This document shows, piece by piece, positions 7,141-7,483 of a stretch of 7,483 bases of DNA. The first letter of the stretch is position 1, and the number at the start of each line of letters is the position of its first letter. Below the pieces are notes generated by a model that was not told the origin of the DNA, ran no database searches, and was given only the letters and a program-made list of their open reading frames with translations. The DNA comes from Bacteroidota bacterium (GTDB lineage: Bacteria > Bacteroidota > Bacteroidia > Chitinophagales > Chitinophagaceae), in NCBI GenBank assembly GCA_028877005.1, contig JAGWPI010000004.1:1-7483 (forward strand), in the 5' to 3' direction. The position numbers and the translations under genes are program-made.

Positions 7141-7483
7141 ATGCGGTTAAAAAAATATACTTTATTAGTCTTCTTTTCTATTGCCTCTAGCATAGTACAT
7201 GCACAGGCAACTAAAATTAATAATGATCCTGCTGAACAATTTAAAACAGCTAAAGCTTATTTTCAAAATAATGCATTTAGTTTAGCCTATCCTGTTTTTA
7301 AAAATTTACAGCAGCCTGAAAATGGAGCAACTTTAATGGATGCCACTATAAAAGAACAAATAAAATTTTATATTATAGTTTGTGAACTTCAGCTAAAAAA
7401 TACGAGTGCAGTAAATAAAGCCATTGAATTTGTTAGTTTAGAGAATAATGTGGCATTGGTGCAAATGATGAGTTTTTACTTAG
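7141..7483 (+). CDS. Exported, probably TPR-containing protein, N-terminal part (3' end outside window)
   Basis: The frame is open to the right edge, giving 114 complete codons. The start MRLKKYTLLVFFSIASSIVH plus AQ is a signal peptide (basic n-region, hydrophobic core, HA-Q cleavage site), so the protein is exported; there is no lipobox Cys. An in-frame ATG two codons earlier (7135) is an equally possible start, and no Shine-Dalgarno sequence helps to choose. After the signal, AEQFKTAKAYFQNNAFSLAYPVFKNL has the alternating A/Y/F pattern of a TPR helix pair. The following segments (KEQIKFYIIVCELQL, VNKAIEFVSLENN) continue as amphipathic helices. This resembles the N-terminus of long secreted TPR proteins of Bacteroidota whose function is not settled. 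Repeat number, total length and partners lie outside the window. Confidence 0.8.
   Translation, partial: MRLKKYTLLVFFSIASSIVHAQATKINNDPAEQFKTAKAYFQNNAFSLAYPVFKNLQQPENGATLMDATIKEQIKFYIIVCELQLKNTSAVNKAIEFVSLENNVALVQMMSFYL

Overview
The window is AT-rich chromosomal DNA, most likely from the Bacteroidota and probably a Chitinophagaceae-like genus. The evidence is protein character (a Bacteroidota-type S9 peptidase, a 2-oxo acid dehydrogenase E2 and a secreted TPR protein), start codons with no Shine-Dalgarno sequence in front of them, and upstream regions with matches to the Bacteroidota -33/-7 promoter (TTTG / TAnnTTTG). I read it as ordinary core-genome sequence. I see no insertion sequence, phage gene, CRISPR array, tRNA, rRNA or toxin-antitoxin pair, and no convincing novel system.

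Layout, left to right. Positions 2-397 (+) hold the C-terminal half of an EamA/DMT-family membrane transporter cut by the left edge. After a 143-bp gap, 541-3492 (+) encodes a 983-residue exported prolyl-oligopeptidase-family (S9) serine peptidase with a complete Ser-Asp-His triad. It converges on the next gene across a 91-bp gap containing a hairpin with U-tracts in both directions, a probable shared terminator. Three minus-strand genes follow, in transcription order: an acyl-CoA thioesterase of the YbgC/4HBT type (6981-6568), a two-domain CinA (6441-5185), and a lipoyl-bearing 2-oxo acid dehydrogenase E2 acyltransferase (5020-3584). The gaps between them (126 and 164 bp) are long enough for internal promoters, and a good promoter match lies before the E2 gene. 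A 153-159-bp divergent region with back-to-back promoter candidates separates the thioesterase from a plus-strand gene at 7141. That gene runs off the right edge and encodes the start of an exported, probably TPR-containing protein.

Functionally the minus-strand trio concerns acyl-CoA and pyridine-nucleotide housekeeping: thioester hydrolysis, NMN deamidation/ADP-ribose cleanup, and the acyl transfer step of a 2-oxo acid dehydrogenase complex. The E1 and E3 genes of that complex are not in the window. The S9 peptidase and the TPR protein both carry signal peptides and should act beyond the inner membrane. The points most worth a second look are loss of two expected arginines in the E2 subunit-binding domain, a lineage-variable insert in the S9 propeller, a 15-codon ORF ending 4 nt before the E2 start, and the bidirectional regulatory regions.
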